Source of the DNA: Izhakiella capsodis
GTDB lineage: Bacteria > Pseudomonadota > Gammaproteobacteria > Enterobacterales > Enterobacteriaceae
Reading direction: 5' to 3'
Length of the DNA stretch: 64,000 bases
Assembly: GCF_900115045.1 (NCBI RefSeq)
Contig: NZ_FOVC01000008.1
Location: forward strand, 1-64,000
Below the pieces are notes generated by a model, which saw nothing but the letters and a program-made list of their open reading frames with translations, had not been told where the DNA came from and made no database searches. Within the stretch, counting starts at the first letter, position 1, and the number at the start of each line of letters is the position of its first letter. Position numbers and translations under genes: made by a program. Shown here piece after piece: positions 36,732 to 44,979 of the stretch.

Positions 36732-36923
36732 CAAATTACCTCTCTTTAGGCCGTTCAAGTCGTTACTTGATTTATCGATTTAAAACGAAAATGATTATAT
36801 CAGCTTGATACCTACGGATTTATCCTGGTCGAATCATTTCAGCAGAAATTAAGGCTATTACTCAAGTGTAAAACTTATCCCCGGTAGTGTCTCTATACTG
36901 CAGCTATAAAAAAGATAGAATGA

Positions 36924-37937
36924 TTAATCTGTGGTCAGCATAAGCCGTAATTTCCCTCCAGCGCCCCAGACCTGGCACTGCCAGGCATCACAGCGATGGC
37001 TAATCTGATTAAGATGGGTGCTATCCAGCGTACCAAGTGGCACACCACTACTGAGCCGAATTTGGTGCGTATTTATATTGAGTGTGCCATTTAAACCAGC
37101 AGAAACAAGGATGAGATTTTTTAATTCCTGGTGATAATAACCCACCAATAGAGGAAACTGTCCGTGCAAATGGGCCTGCCGTAATAAAAGATTGAGTTGT
37201 TTTAGTAAACTACTTAATTCAGGCAGTCGCTGCGCCTGCCCGGATAATTGTTCTTGTAACAAACCATTAAATAATGCACGTAATAAAAGCGCAGCCAGTA
37301 CACCATTATCACCAGCCCGGGTTACATCCAGACAATAAAAAGCCAGGTCTTTCCCTGACAGCGCGGCGATATCCAGCACTAATCCTGGCTTCTCTGCCAT
37401 AGTCAATTGCCGATAATTTATACGACACCCTGCCAGCACCTGCTGAACCGGTGGCTGTAACTCTTTTAACAGCTTGGCAGCAGCTGGGGGATCGCGCACC
37501 AATGCATCCCAGTCATGAAAAAGCTGTTCGTCCTCCTCGACTTTCGAGGTGAACATTGATGGATAAAGACACTCCAACATTGCCTCACGCAGCAGACCGA
37601 GGTCACGTAACGGTTTAAGCAGCACATCCTGTACGCCGAGCCGCAGCACCTGGGCAATATCAGCCATATTTTCCGTTGCAGATATCACCAATACGGGCAC
37701 CATGCAGTTACGCTTACGCAAGTACTCTATCAGTTTGATGCCGTTCATACGAGGCATATCCAGGTCACATATGATAAGATCAGGTGCGTTCTGATCAATA
37801 AAATCAATGGCTTCAATGCCGTCATTCGCCAGCGTGGTGTTCGCCCCTAACGATTGCAAAAAGTTATCAAGCAAAGTGCGGAAAACGGCCTCGTCATCAA
37901 CCACAAGAATGTGTTTTCCATTTAATGGCTGTTCCAT
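36924..37937 (-). CDS. rssB: RpoS-degradation adaptor RssB
   Basis: 337 residues from ATG 37937, the E. coli length; GGGG is 6 nt upstream. N-terminal response-regulator receiver with D-D-E and phosphorylated Asp58 (I-C-D-L-D-M-P-R-M-N-G), Lys in L-L-K-P-L. C-terminal inactive PP2C-like domain (F-Y-C-L-D-V-T-R-A-G). Delivers sigma S to ClpXP. Follows rssA on the same strand after 89 nt. Confidence 0.95.
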   Translation of the reverse strand: MEQPLNGKHILVVDDEAVFRTLLDNFLQSLGANTTLANDGIEAIDFIDQNAPDLIICDLDMPRMNGIKLIEYLRKRNCMVPVLVISATENMADIAQVLRLGVQDVLLKPLRDLGLLREAMLECLYPSMFTSKVEEDEQLFHDWDALVRDPPAAAKLLKELQPPVQQVLAGCRINYRQLTMAEKPGLVLDIAALSGKDLAFYCLDVTRAGDNGVLAALLLRALFNGLLQEQLSGQAQRLPELSSLLKQLNLLLRQAHLHGQFPLLVGYYHQELKNLILVSAGLNGTLNINTHQIRLSSGVPLGTLDSTHLNQISHRCDAWQCQVWGAGGKLRLMLTTD

Positions 37938-38026
37938 CACTTTCCCCTCTGACAAGATAAGTAAATAGTGATCGATAAATGCCGGTTTTGCCTCTCAGAA
38001 AATCCTGAAGTCATCATCTGGTTACG

Positions 38027-38926
38027 CTATTTACGATGACGAACCAGAGGAAGTAATTCATCCCTCTTTTTTTCAACAGACAATATTCCCGCCGCCAGCG
38101 CCTCATCTGCACGATGAAAATCCAGCGTTGATATCTGTGGACAGTATGGTTGGATCAGTACATCCGGCGGGTCTCCCGCCATACGATTGCGTTTTAGGCG
38201 ATTCTCAAGCACCTGAATCGAGGTGGTCATAATTTCCATTGCGCCAGGCGATTGCTGACTTTTACGCTGGGTAAAACGAGCAATATGATCTTTGAGACGC
38301 CCTCTCCAATCGGAAGACTTCTCTTCTGAGACGCTGTCGGGCGTAATTGACAGCAAATCCTGCTGCATTAAGTGGGCGTCATGTTGTAAATCAACGGCAA
38401 TAACGACATCTGCGCCCAGTGCGCGTGTCAGCGAAATCGGAACGGGATTAACCACCGCACCATCTACCAGCCAGTAACCGTTGTAACCAACTGGAGGAAG
38501 CAGGCCCGGCATACTACAGGAAGCTCTGACGGCAAGATGGAGGTCGCCTTCAGTCAGCCATAACTCCCGCCCGGTGCTAAGATTGGTAGCCACCGCACCG
38601 AAAGGCATCACGCCCTTTTCAATCAACGTTGAGCTGATGATTTGTTTGATTTGGGTGAATACACGGTCACCGCGCAGGAGTCCCCCCCGACGCCAGGAAA
38701 CATCCATCAGTCGTAAAACATCCCAGTAACTGAATGAGCGAACCCAGCGCTCCAGACGACCAAGGTTACTGGTAGCATAAGCAGCGCCAACCAGTGCGCC
38801 AACGGAACACCCAGCGACCACATCGATCTGAATACCTGCGCGTTGCAAAGCGTTGATAACGCCAATATGTGCCCAACCTTTGGCGGCGCCGGAACCTAGC
38901 GCCAGACCAATTTTTACCTGTCTCAT
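38027..38926 (-). CDS. rssA: Patatin-like phospholipase RssA
   Basis: 299 residues from ATG 38926 (M-R-Q-V-K-I-G-L-A-L-G-S-G-A-A-K-G-W); the open frame runs 13 codons further but those are not conserved. Patatin features: glycine-rich G-S-G-A-A-K-G, nucleophile Ser in G-C-S-V-G, and catalytic Asp in D-G-A-V-V-N-P. Likely lipid acyl hydrolase; its role beside rssB is not established. Contains a seven-base homopolymer at 38682-38688. Confidence 0.92.
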   Translation of the reverse strand: MRQVKIGLALGSGAAKGWAHIGVINALQRAGIQIDVVAGCSVGALVGAAYATSNLGRLERWVRSFSYWDVLRLMDVSWRRGGLLRGDRVFTQIKQIISSTLIEKGVMPFGAVATNLSTGRELWLTEGDLHLAVRASCSMPGLLPPVGYNGYWLVDGAVVNPVPISLTRALGADVVIAVDLQHDAHLMQQDLLSITPDSVSEEKSSDWRGRLKDHIARFTQRKSQQSPGAMEIMTTSIQVLENRLKRNRMAGDPPDVLIQPYCPQISTLDFHRADEALAAGILSVEKKRDELLPLVRHRK

Positions 38927-39028
38927 TTTACCTGTGAATCCCCTGGTCTTTAATGGCATCGGCAAGCGTGCTCAGGTAGGATTGATGCCTGATCTCTTTT
39001 TATCTTTTATGCAGTTAACGGAGTCGCT

Positions 39029-39484
39029 GTGTCGATGTTATGTCCATGTTGTAGTGGGGTGGAGTATAGCTTATGTTGCGGTCGCTGGCTAAGCGAGCTG
39101 CTGCTTCCCCCCGATCCAACCGCCTTAATGCGATCGCGCTATGTGGCCTATGTACAAAACCACGGAGAGTGGTTAGAACAAACCTGGCACCCTTCCAGCC
39201 GACCGGCAGGATTAGCCTTACATCTGGCACAAAATACTGACGCTATCCGTTGGCAGGGGCTGACAATACTAAGTAATGAATGGGCTAACAACGGCAATAC
39301 GGGCTACGTTACATATTTTGCACGTTATACCGACACGCGACCCGGATTTATTTATGAACGTTCACGCTTTGTGTATGAAGATGGGCGTTGGTACTATGTC
39401 GACGGCACTTTTCCTGCACTACGTCGCAACGACCGCTGCCCGTGTGGTTCAGGCAAAAAAAATAAAAAATGTTGCGGTCAGTAA
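39029..39484 (+). CDS. ychJ: SEC-C motif protein YchJ
   Basis: 151 residues from GTG 39029, with ACGGAG 5 nt upstream; M-S-M-L-C-P-C-C-S aligns with E. coli YchJ. Two zinc-binding SEC-C motifs, N-terminal (C-P-C-C-S-G-V-E-Y-S-L-C-C) and C-terminal (C-P-C-G-S-G-K-K-N-K-K-C-C), flank a NTF2-like middle (R-S-R-Y-V-A-Y). Function unknown. Divergent from rssA and just upstream of purU, as in E. coli. Confidence 0.92.
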   Translation: MSMLCPCCSGVEYSLCCGRWLSELLLPPDPTALMRSRYVAYVQNHGEWLEQTWHPSSRPAGLALHLAQNTDAIRWQGLTILSNEWANNGNTGYVTYFARYTDTRPGFIYERSRFVYEDGRWYYVDGTFPALRRNDRCPCGSGKKNKKCCGQ

Positions 39485-39529
39485 CTCGCCGACAACAAGC
39501 AGAGTTTTTTCAACAGGATTATCAATGCA

Positions 39530-40378
39530 ATGCAACAGCAAAACCTACAAAGAAAAGTTTTACGCACTATCTGCCCCGACGCGCGCGGACTGATCGCCCG
39601 AATAACTAACGTCTGTTTTAAGCATGAGCTGAATATCATTCAGAATAACGAGTTCGTAGACCACCGCACCGGGCGTTTCTTCATGCGCACCGAACTGGAG
39701 GGTATTTTTAACGATAAAACGCTACTGGCGGATCTGGACGGCGCGCTGCCTGAGGGATCGGTACGAGAATTACATCCCGCCGACCGGCGGCGGGTGGTCA
39801 TTCTGGTCACTAAAGAAGCCCACTGCCTCGGCGACCTGCTGATGAAAAGTGAGTATGGTGGCCTTAATGTTGAAATCGCAGCAGTAGTCGGCAACCATGA
39901 AACGCTTCGCGCTCTGGTCGAGCGTTTTGATCTTCCATTTATTCTGGTAAGCCATGAAGGGCTTACTCGCGAGCAGCATGATAATAATATGGCCGCGGTG
40001 ATTGAACGCTACGAACCAGATTACGTAATACTGGCAAAATACATGCGCGTACTCACGCCGGATTTCGTCCAGCGCTTTCCGAACAAAATTATCAATATCC
40101 ACCACTCGTTTTTACCTGCTTTTATTGGCGCTCGCCCCTACCATCAGGCCTATGAGCGCGGGGTAAAAATAATTGGCGCCACCGCGCACTACGTTAACGA
40201 TAACCTCGATGAAGGGCCGATTATTATGCAGGACGTGATTCACGTCGATCATAGCTATAGCGCAGAGGATATGATGCGCGCTGGACGGGATGTAGAAAAA
40301 AACGTGCTCAGCCGGGCGCTGTACCAGGTGCTGGCACAACGGGTTTTTGTCTACGGAAATCGCACCATCATTTTGTGA
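39530..40378 (+). CDS. purU: Formyltetrahydrofolate deformylase
   Basis: 282 residues (E. coli 280). N-terminal ACT domain (R-T-I-C-P-D-A-R-G-L-I-A-R-I) senses methionine/glycine. The formyltransferase-like catalytic domain has I-N-I-H-H-S-F-L-P-A-F-I-G-A-R-P and Asp in L-D-E-G-P-I-I. Hydrolyses 10-formyl-THF to formate for PurT. Lies 45 nt after ychJ. Confidence 0.95.
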   Translation: MQQQNLQRKVLRTICPDARGLIARITNVCFKHELNIIQNNEFVDHRTGRFFMRTELEGIFNDKTLLADLDGALPEGSVRELHPADRRRVVILVTKEAHCLGDLLMKSEYGGLNVEIAAVVGNHETLRALVERFDLPFILVSHEGLTREQHDNNMAAVIERYEPDYVILAKYMRVLTPDFVQRFPNKIINIHHSFLPAFIGARPYHQAYERGVKIIGATAHYVNDNLDEGPIIMQDVIHVDHSYSAEDMMRAGRDVEKNVLSRALYQVLAQRVFVYGNRTIIL

Positions 40379-40457
40379 TCCGCATGAGATCTTTTGCCCG
40401 ATCCGGCTGGGGTTCGGGCAAAAAAAAAGCAACCGCAACGTTATATTTTTATAATGC

Positions 40458-40485
40458 TTTACAGGGCGTCAGCTTCTGATATTAT
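40458..40485 (+). promoter_or_regulatory. Promoter of the tRNA-Tyr gene, stringent type
   Basis: -35 TTTACA (40458-40463), 16-nt spacer, -10 TATTAT (40480-40485), followed by the GC-rich discriminator GCGCCCCGC. This is the layout of the E. coli tyrT promoter, which is under growth-rate and ppGpp control. Confidence 0.8.
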
Positions 40486-40517
40486 GCGCCCCGCTTATAA
40501 GCGACAAGCAGGCCAAT

Positions 40518-40602
<85 letters not shown>

Positions 40603-40784
40603 CTTCTTCCTCGTCGTTCATCACGCCCCCCACAAGCAGAAAAAATTACCTACTGAAAAGCTGATGCGGCTTCGGCCATATTTGTACCGTTTATCGAGGG
40701 ATAACGGTGGATCAAACTTTCCCGTCCTGATCAGGTCTGATAACATCGCTGATTACTTATTCCCGGCTTAACAGACAGGGTTCT

Positions 40785-41594
40785 ATGAAATTCATCTCTT
40801 TCAATATCAACGGGCTGCGTGCAAGACCACATCAACTTGCGGCCATTATTCAACAACATCAGCCGGATGTAATAGGTCTGCAGGAAACGAAAGTTCATGA
40901 TGATATGTTCCCCCTAGAGGACGTTAAATCACTCGGCTACAACGTGTTTTATCACGGACAAAAAGGCCACTATGGCGTGGCACTACTGTGTAAAAATCAA
41001 CCCGTTTCCGTGCAACGAGGTTTTCCGCTCGACGATGAAGAAGCTCAGCGGCGTCTGATCATGGCGGAAATCCCCAGCCCACTCGGCAATATCACGGTTA
41101 TTAACGGCTACTTTCCGCAAGGCGAAAGCCGCGACCATCCGACAAAATTTCCGGCTAAAGAAAAATTCTACCGTGACCTTCAGGATTATCTTGAGCTTCA
41201 GCTGACGGCGGATAGCCCGGTGCTGATTATGGGCGATATGAATATCAGCAGCACCGACAGAGACATTGGTATTGGCGAAGAGAATCGCAAGCGGTGGCTG
41301 CGTACCGGAAAATGTTCATTTCTACCCGAGGAACGCGAATGGATGGACCGTCTGCTAGGCTGGGGACTCACTGATCTCTGGCGCGAGCAAAATCCGAATG
41401 TTAACGATCGTTTTTCATGGTTCGATTATCGTTCGAAAGGTTTCGACGATAATCGGGGCCTACGCATCGACTTGCTGCTGGCAAGCCGGGAACTGGCCTC
41501 ACACTGTGTTGAAAGCGGTATTGATTACCAAATTCGCAGTATGGAGAAACCGTCTGATCACGCGCCGGTTTGGGCGACATTTAAGTTTAATTAA
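40785..41594 (+). CDS. xthA: Exonuclease III
   Basis: 269 residues (E. coli 268). EEP-fold nuclease: M-K-F-I-S-F-N-I-N-G-L-R, Glu in G-L-Q-E-T-K, G-D-M-N-I-S, and C-terminal S-D-H-A-P-V-W with catalytic His. AP endonuclease and 3'-5' exonuclease of base-excision repair. Single gene; a GCAGCCC / GGGCTGC hairpin follows the stop at about 41601-41621. Confidence 0.96.
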   Translation: MKFISFNINGLRARPHQLAAIIQQHQPDVIGLQETKVHDDMFPLEDVKSLGYNVFYHGQKGHYGVALLCKNQPVSVQRGFPLDDEEAQRRLIMAEIPSPLGNITVINGYFPQGESRDHPTKFPAKEKFYRDLQDYLELQLTADSPVLIMGDMNISSTDRDIGIGEENRKRWLRTGKCSFLPEEREWMDRLLGWGLTDLWREQNPNVNDRFSWFDYRSKGFDDNRGLRIDLLLASRELASHCVESGIDYQIRSMEKPSDHAPVWATFKFN

Positions 41595-41629
41595 GTCTGA
41601 GCAGCCCGATCCAGGGCTGCAGCACCTCA

Positions 41630-41956
41630 TCACTGCTTAAGCATTTTCCATATAAGATTATTTGTTCCCACCGAGCGTTCATCGCTTGCACATTGCAAAA
41701 GCACCCCTTCACTTTTGATCACCGACCCCTCACTGTAGTGCCGACTGTTGAAGCTACAGCAGCGCAGGCAAGAGGGCTGATTATTTTCTTTTTCCTGATT
41801 CCATGCCTGCGGCGGCATATCGACGATAACAGCGGCATGACCGCCACTGTAGAACATTTGTCCTGGGTTGGTGACATAGTAATGCGCCTGCCCGGCAAAA
41901 AGCGGTGTACTAAACACCATCAGACATGTGATCATAACTGTAAACACGGCTTTCAT
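41630..41956 (-). CDS. ynjH: DUF1496 secreted protein YnjH
   Basis: 108 residues with an N-terminal signal peptide ending F-A-G. The C-terminal half has C-L-R-C-C and Y-S-E-G-S-V-I-K-S-E-G-V-L-L-Q-C, matching E. coli YnjH (C-T-Q-C-C, Y-S-E-G-A-V-I-K-A-E-G-I-L-L-Q-C). Probably periplasmic; function unknown. Its ATG overlaps the topB stop (TAATG) with GGAGG upstream, so it is translationally coupled to topB. Confidence 0.85.
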   Translation of the reverse strand: MKAVFTVMITCLMVFSTPLFAGQAHYYVTNPGQMFYSGGHAAVIVDMPPQAWNQEKENNQPSCLRCCSFNSRHYSEGSVIKSEGVLLQCASDERSVGTNNLIWKMLKQ

Positions 41957-43878
41957 TATTCGACCTCCCTATCTTTATTCGTTCGGTTCTTGCTGGATTT
42001 ATTTTTGCGCTCTGAGACAGGCAATCCCCCTCGGAATACCTCAAGTGAAGGACTCTGTTTGGCGTGATTAATTAGATGATTAAGGGTATCAACCAACGGC
42101 AGCATAAAATCCTGATAGCGGCACTGTTTTTCACTGATTCTGGTTAAGGTTGCTTCCCAGTGAGCGGTCATATCTGGTCGGGCGGCTATTTCTGGCAAAG
42201 CATGGATCAGCGCCCTGCCGGCTTCACTGGCGTGTATATAGCGCCCTTTCTTATACAGGAAGGTTCGCCGGAACAGTAACTCAATAATACCCGCGCGCGT
42301 CGCTTCCGTTCCTAATCCATCGGTCGCTCGCAGTATTTTCTTTAGATCTTTATCCTGCACAAAACGCGCGATACCAGTCATGGCAGAAAGTAACGTGGCG
42401 TCGGTGAAATGTCGCGGAGGCTGAGTCTGCTTCTCCACCACGTCAGCGCCCTCACAGTGTAACTCGTCACCTTTAGCCACGACCGGTAAAGGCATACCAT
42501 CATTCTCCTCGTCCCGCTCTTTGCTTCCCAGTAAAGTCCGCCAGCCAGCCTCAGCCAGAAAGCGTGCTTTCGCTACGAATTTACCACCCGCAATATCAAG
42601 CTCGATACTGCATTTGCGAAACACGGCATCAGGCAAAAATTGCATCAGATACTGCCGGGCAACCAGTTGATAAATATCACGTTCGTTGTCATTCAGCTGG
42701 ACTTTACCATTGCGCGCGGTGGGGATAATGGCATGATGAGCGTCGACTTTTCTATCATCCCAGCAGCGGTTTTTCCGGTCGCTGTCAAAGATTTCCGGTA
42801 GCGTCAGATCAGGTTGATGCGTTTGGATAGCACTAAGAACCGCGTGGCGCCCAGCGAAATGCTCATCCGGCAAATAACGACTGTCAGAACGCGGGTAGGT
42901 TATGAGCTTATGTGTTTCATACAAGCGTTGACAGGTATCAAGCACGACCTGAGCACTCAGACCATAGCGCTTTGCCGCTTCGATTTGCAGCACCGACAGT
43001 GAAAATGGCAGGGGTGCAACATCATTTTCACGCTTATCCTGATAGCCGGTGACCCGCGCTGGTTTTCCCGTGATGCAAGTCACCACGTGATCGGCCAGCG
43101 GCCGGTGGAGTAATCGCCCTTCCTCATCCTGATAAGGTTCACAGGATTCACTCGGCTGCCAGATGGCTACAAAACGCTCTTGCTGTAACGTTACGATATG
43201 GGCTTTTACCTCAAAGAAGGTTTTCGCAATGAAATTCTCTATTTCCTGGTCGCGTCGCACCACCAATCCCAGAACCGGCGTCTGAACGCGCCCCACCGAT
43301 AGCACACCGTTATAGCCAGCATTGCGACCAAGAAGCGTCCAGGCGCGCGTCATGTTGATGCCATACAACCAATCCGCCCTTGCACGTGCCAGCGCTGAAA
43401 CGCACAGCGGTATAAACTCTTTATTCAGCCTTAAGCGGTCTATCGCCCGCTCCACCGCCTGGGGATTAAGATCGTTAATCAGACAACGCTGGACCTGCTG
43501 ACGCTTCTCTGGCGTCAATAACAGATAGTCCAACACCTCATCGACCAAAAGCTGACCTTCTCTGTCCGGGTCACCGGCGTGAACAATATCGCTAGCTTGC
43601 TCAAGCAGATGTTTGATGACATTAAGCTGTTTTGCAACTGACGGGCGTGGTTGCAGCTGCCACTTTTCCGGCACAATAGGCAGATCGGCAAGCGACCAGC
43701 GAGCAAACCGACTGTTGTAACTTTCCGGCCCCGCCTGCTCCAGTAAATGACCCACACACCAGGTGACTATCTGATCGCTGCCACAGGCTATGTAGCCGTC
43801 ACAACGCTTGTGCGGCTTAGGTAAAACGTCGGCAATAGCACGGGCCAGGCTTGGTTTTTCGGCGATAAACAGGCGCAT
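41956..43878 (-). CDS. topB: DNA topoisomerase III
   Basis: 640 residues (E. coli 653, the difference being a shorter basic tail). Toprim domain M-R-L-F-I-A-E-K-P-S-L-A and H-A-G-D-P-D-R-E-G-Q-L-L-V-D, active-site Tyr in I-T-Y-P-R-S-D, and G-Y-N-G-V-L-S-V-G-R-V-Q-T-P. Type IA decatenase with RecQ. The ATG has no visible ribosome binding site, and a small frame overlaps its 5' end. In E. coli selD lies upstream; here it is missing. Confidence 0.95.
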   Translation of the reverse strand: MRLFIAEKPSLARAIADVLPKPHKRCDGYIACGSDQIVTWCVGHLLEQAGPESYNSRFARWSLADLPIVPEKWQLQPRPSVAKQLNVIKHLLEQASDIVHAGDPDREGQLLVDEVLDYLLLTPEKRQQVQRCLINDLNPQAVERAIDRLRLNKEFIPLCVSALARARADWLYGINMTRAWTLLGRNAGYNGVLSVGRVQTPVLGLVVRRDQEIENFIAKTFFEVKAHIVTLQQERFVAIWQPSESCEPYQDEEGRLLHRPLADHVVTCITGKPARVTGYQDKRENDVAPLPFSLSVLQIEAAKRYGLSAQVVLDTCQRLYETHKLITYPRSDSRYLPDEHFAGRHAVLSAIQTHQPDLTLPEIFDSDRKNRCWDDRKVDAHHAIIPTARNGKVQLNDNERDIYQLVARQYLMQFLPDAVFRKCSIELDIAGGKFVAKARFLAEAGWRTLLGSKERDEENDGMPLPVVAKGDELHCEGADVVEKQTQPPRHFTDATLLSAMTGIARFVQDKDLKKILRATDGLGTEATRAGIIELLFRRTFLYKKGRYIHASEAGRALIHALPEIAARPDMTAHWEATLTRISEKQCRYQDFMLPLVDTLNHLINHAKQSPSLEVFRGGLPVSERKNKSSKNRTNKDREVE

Positions 43879-44056
43879 GTAGAGCGAAATTCCAATTCAG
43901 ATAGGGGAGAAAAACGACAGCAGGGTCCACAGGTGTATCGTCTGGCCTGCCAACTTTTGACACGGTCACAATCAACGGCATCGGGACGCCGGTCAGGTCA
44001 CTTTCAGACTCAACCGTCAGCAGTTGCCCGTCGATCATTAACGTGATGTTGCTCAT
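43817..44056 (-). CDS. Possible small protein overlapping the topB start
   Basis: 79 residues from ATG 44056, same strand as topB and overlapping it by 62 nt in another frame. The first 45 residues (M-S-N-I-T-L-M-I-D-G-Q-L-L-T-V-E) look coding; the end lies inside topB and may be fortuitous. No ribosome binding site and no recognised family. It could be a truncated gene, or couple translation into topB, which lacks its own ribosome binding site. Confidence 0.3.
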   Translation of the reverse strand: MSNITLMIDGQLLTVESESDLTGVPMPLIVTVSKVGRPDDTPVDPAVVFLPYLNWNFALHAPVYRRKTKPGPCYCRRFT

Positions 44057-44224
44057 TGTCATCAGCGAGTTATCCGTGACGCATCTTAACCCGTCTCACA
44101 CCATAGCGTAAGCCTCATGACGATGTTATCTGGTCAGTTGCTCAATTACCCGCCTGACAGCGACAATGGCTTTAGAAACAGAGCAAAACGCCTCATCCGA
44201 CCAATATTAATGGCATTTGCTCAC

Positions 44225-44776
44225 TCAGAAATAGCTAACGAAAGGGGCTACATCAGGAGGCTGTGAGGAGCCAGATGCTTTCAACTGCGGCGTACCTAAG
44301 TAAAGAAAGCCAACAATGGCGTCCTGAGTCCGGCAGCCGAAAGCCTCTCTGATTTGTCGATCCTCCGTCCAGGCACCGCTGCGCCAGATACCATTAAATC
44401 CCTGAGCCAGCGCCGCCATCTGCATCGCCATTACCGCGCACCCCGCTGACACAACCTGCTCCCACTGCGGCACCTTAGGGTGCACTTCGCAATGTGCGAC
44501 AACGGTGATAATCATTGGCGCACGAAAAGGCGCATTCCGCGCTTTTTCGATCGCTTTTTCGTCCTGATTTTGCTCCCGCGCCCGTAGCGCCAGCAGTTGG
44601 CTTAATCGCTCCAGTCCCTGATTTTCAACCACGATAAAACGCCACGGCTTTAGCGTGCCGTGGTCGGGTGCCCGCATTCCGGCCTGAATGATGTTATGTA
44701 ATGCTTTTCCTGCTGGCGCGGGTGCAGCCAGTCTTGAAGCGGAGCGACGATTAATCAGTAATTCCAGTGCATCCAT
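44225..44776 (-). CDS. ydjA: Putative nitroreductase YdjA
   Basis: 183 residues, the E. coli length. Small FMN nitroreductase fold: N-R-R-S-A-S-R-L at the FMN phosphate site, M-R-A-P-D-H-G-T-L-K-P-W-R-F near residue 35, and G-F-N-G-I-W-R-S-G with L-G-T-P at the C-terminal half. Likely NAD(P)H-dependent reductase of unknown substrate. Divergent from sppA. Confidence 0.92.
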   Translation of the reverse strand: MDALELLINRRSASRLAAPAPAGKALHNIIQAGMRAPDHGTLKPWRFIVVENQGLERLSQLLALRAREQNQDEKAIEKARNAPFRAPMIITVVAHCEVHPKVPQWEQVVSAGCAVMAMQMAALAQGFNGIWRSGAWTEDRQIREAFGCRTQDAIVGFLYLGTPQLKASGSSQPPDVAPFVSYF

Positions 44777-44979
44777 TAAAATCTCCTTATTGATGTTTAT
44801 ATTTCAAATCGTCACCCTAACACGCGGAATCATGAGGTGACAGCTCGCAGTAACAGCATAATTTGTTCTTGTAATCGCCGTTTTCTTACTGACATTTTCA
44901 CTGCTGCTCTTTAGGATAGCAGCCTTTATTTATCCGCTTGTCGGCATTCCTGCATTATTACCACGACTATGGAGATCAA

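Noticed and set aside
40392..40423. Hairpin TTTTGCCCGA / TCGGGCAAAA after purU as a terminator
   Set aside because: The T-run precedes and the A-run follows the stem on both strands, the reverse of a Rho-independent terminator. It is kept only as an inverted repeat.
40603..40784. Second tRNA-Tyr copy as in the E. coli tandem
   Set aside because: No second acceptor stem or anticodon arm occurs between the tRNA and xthA.
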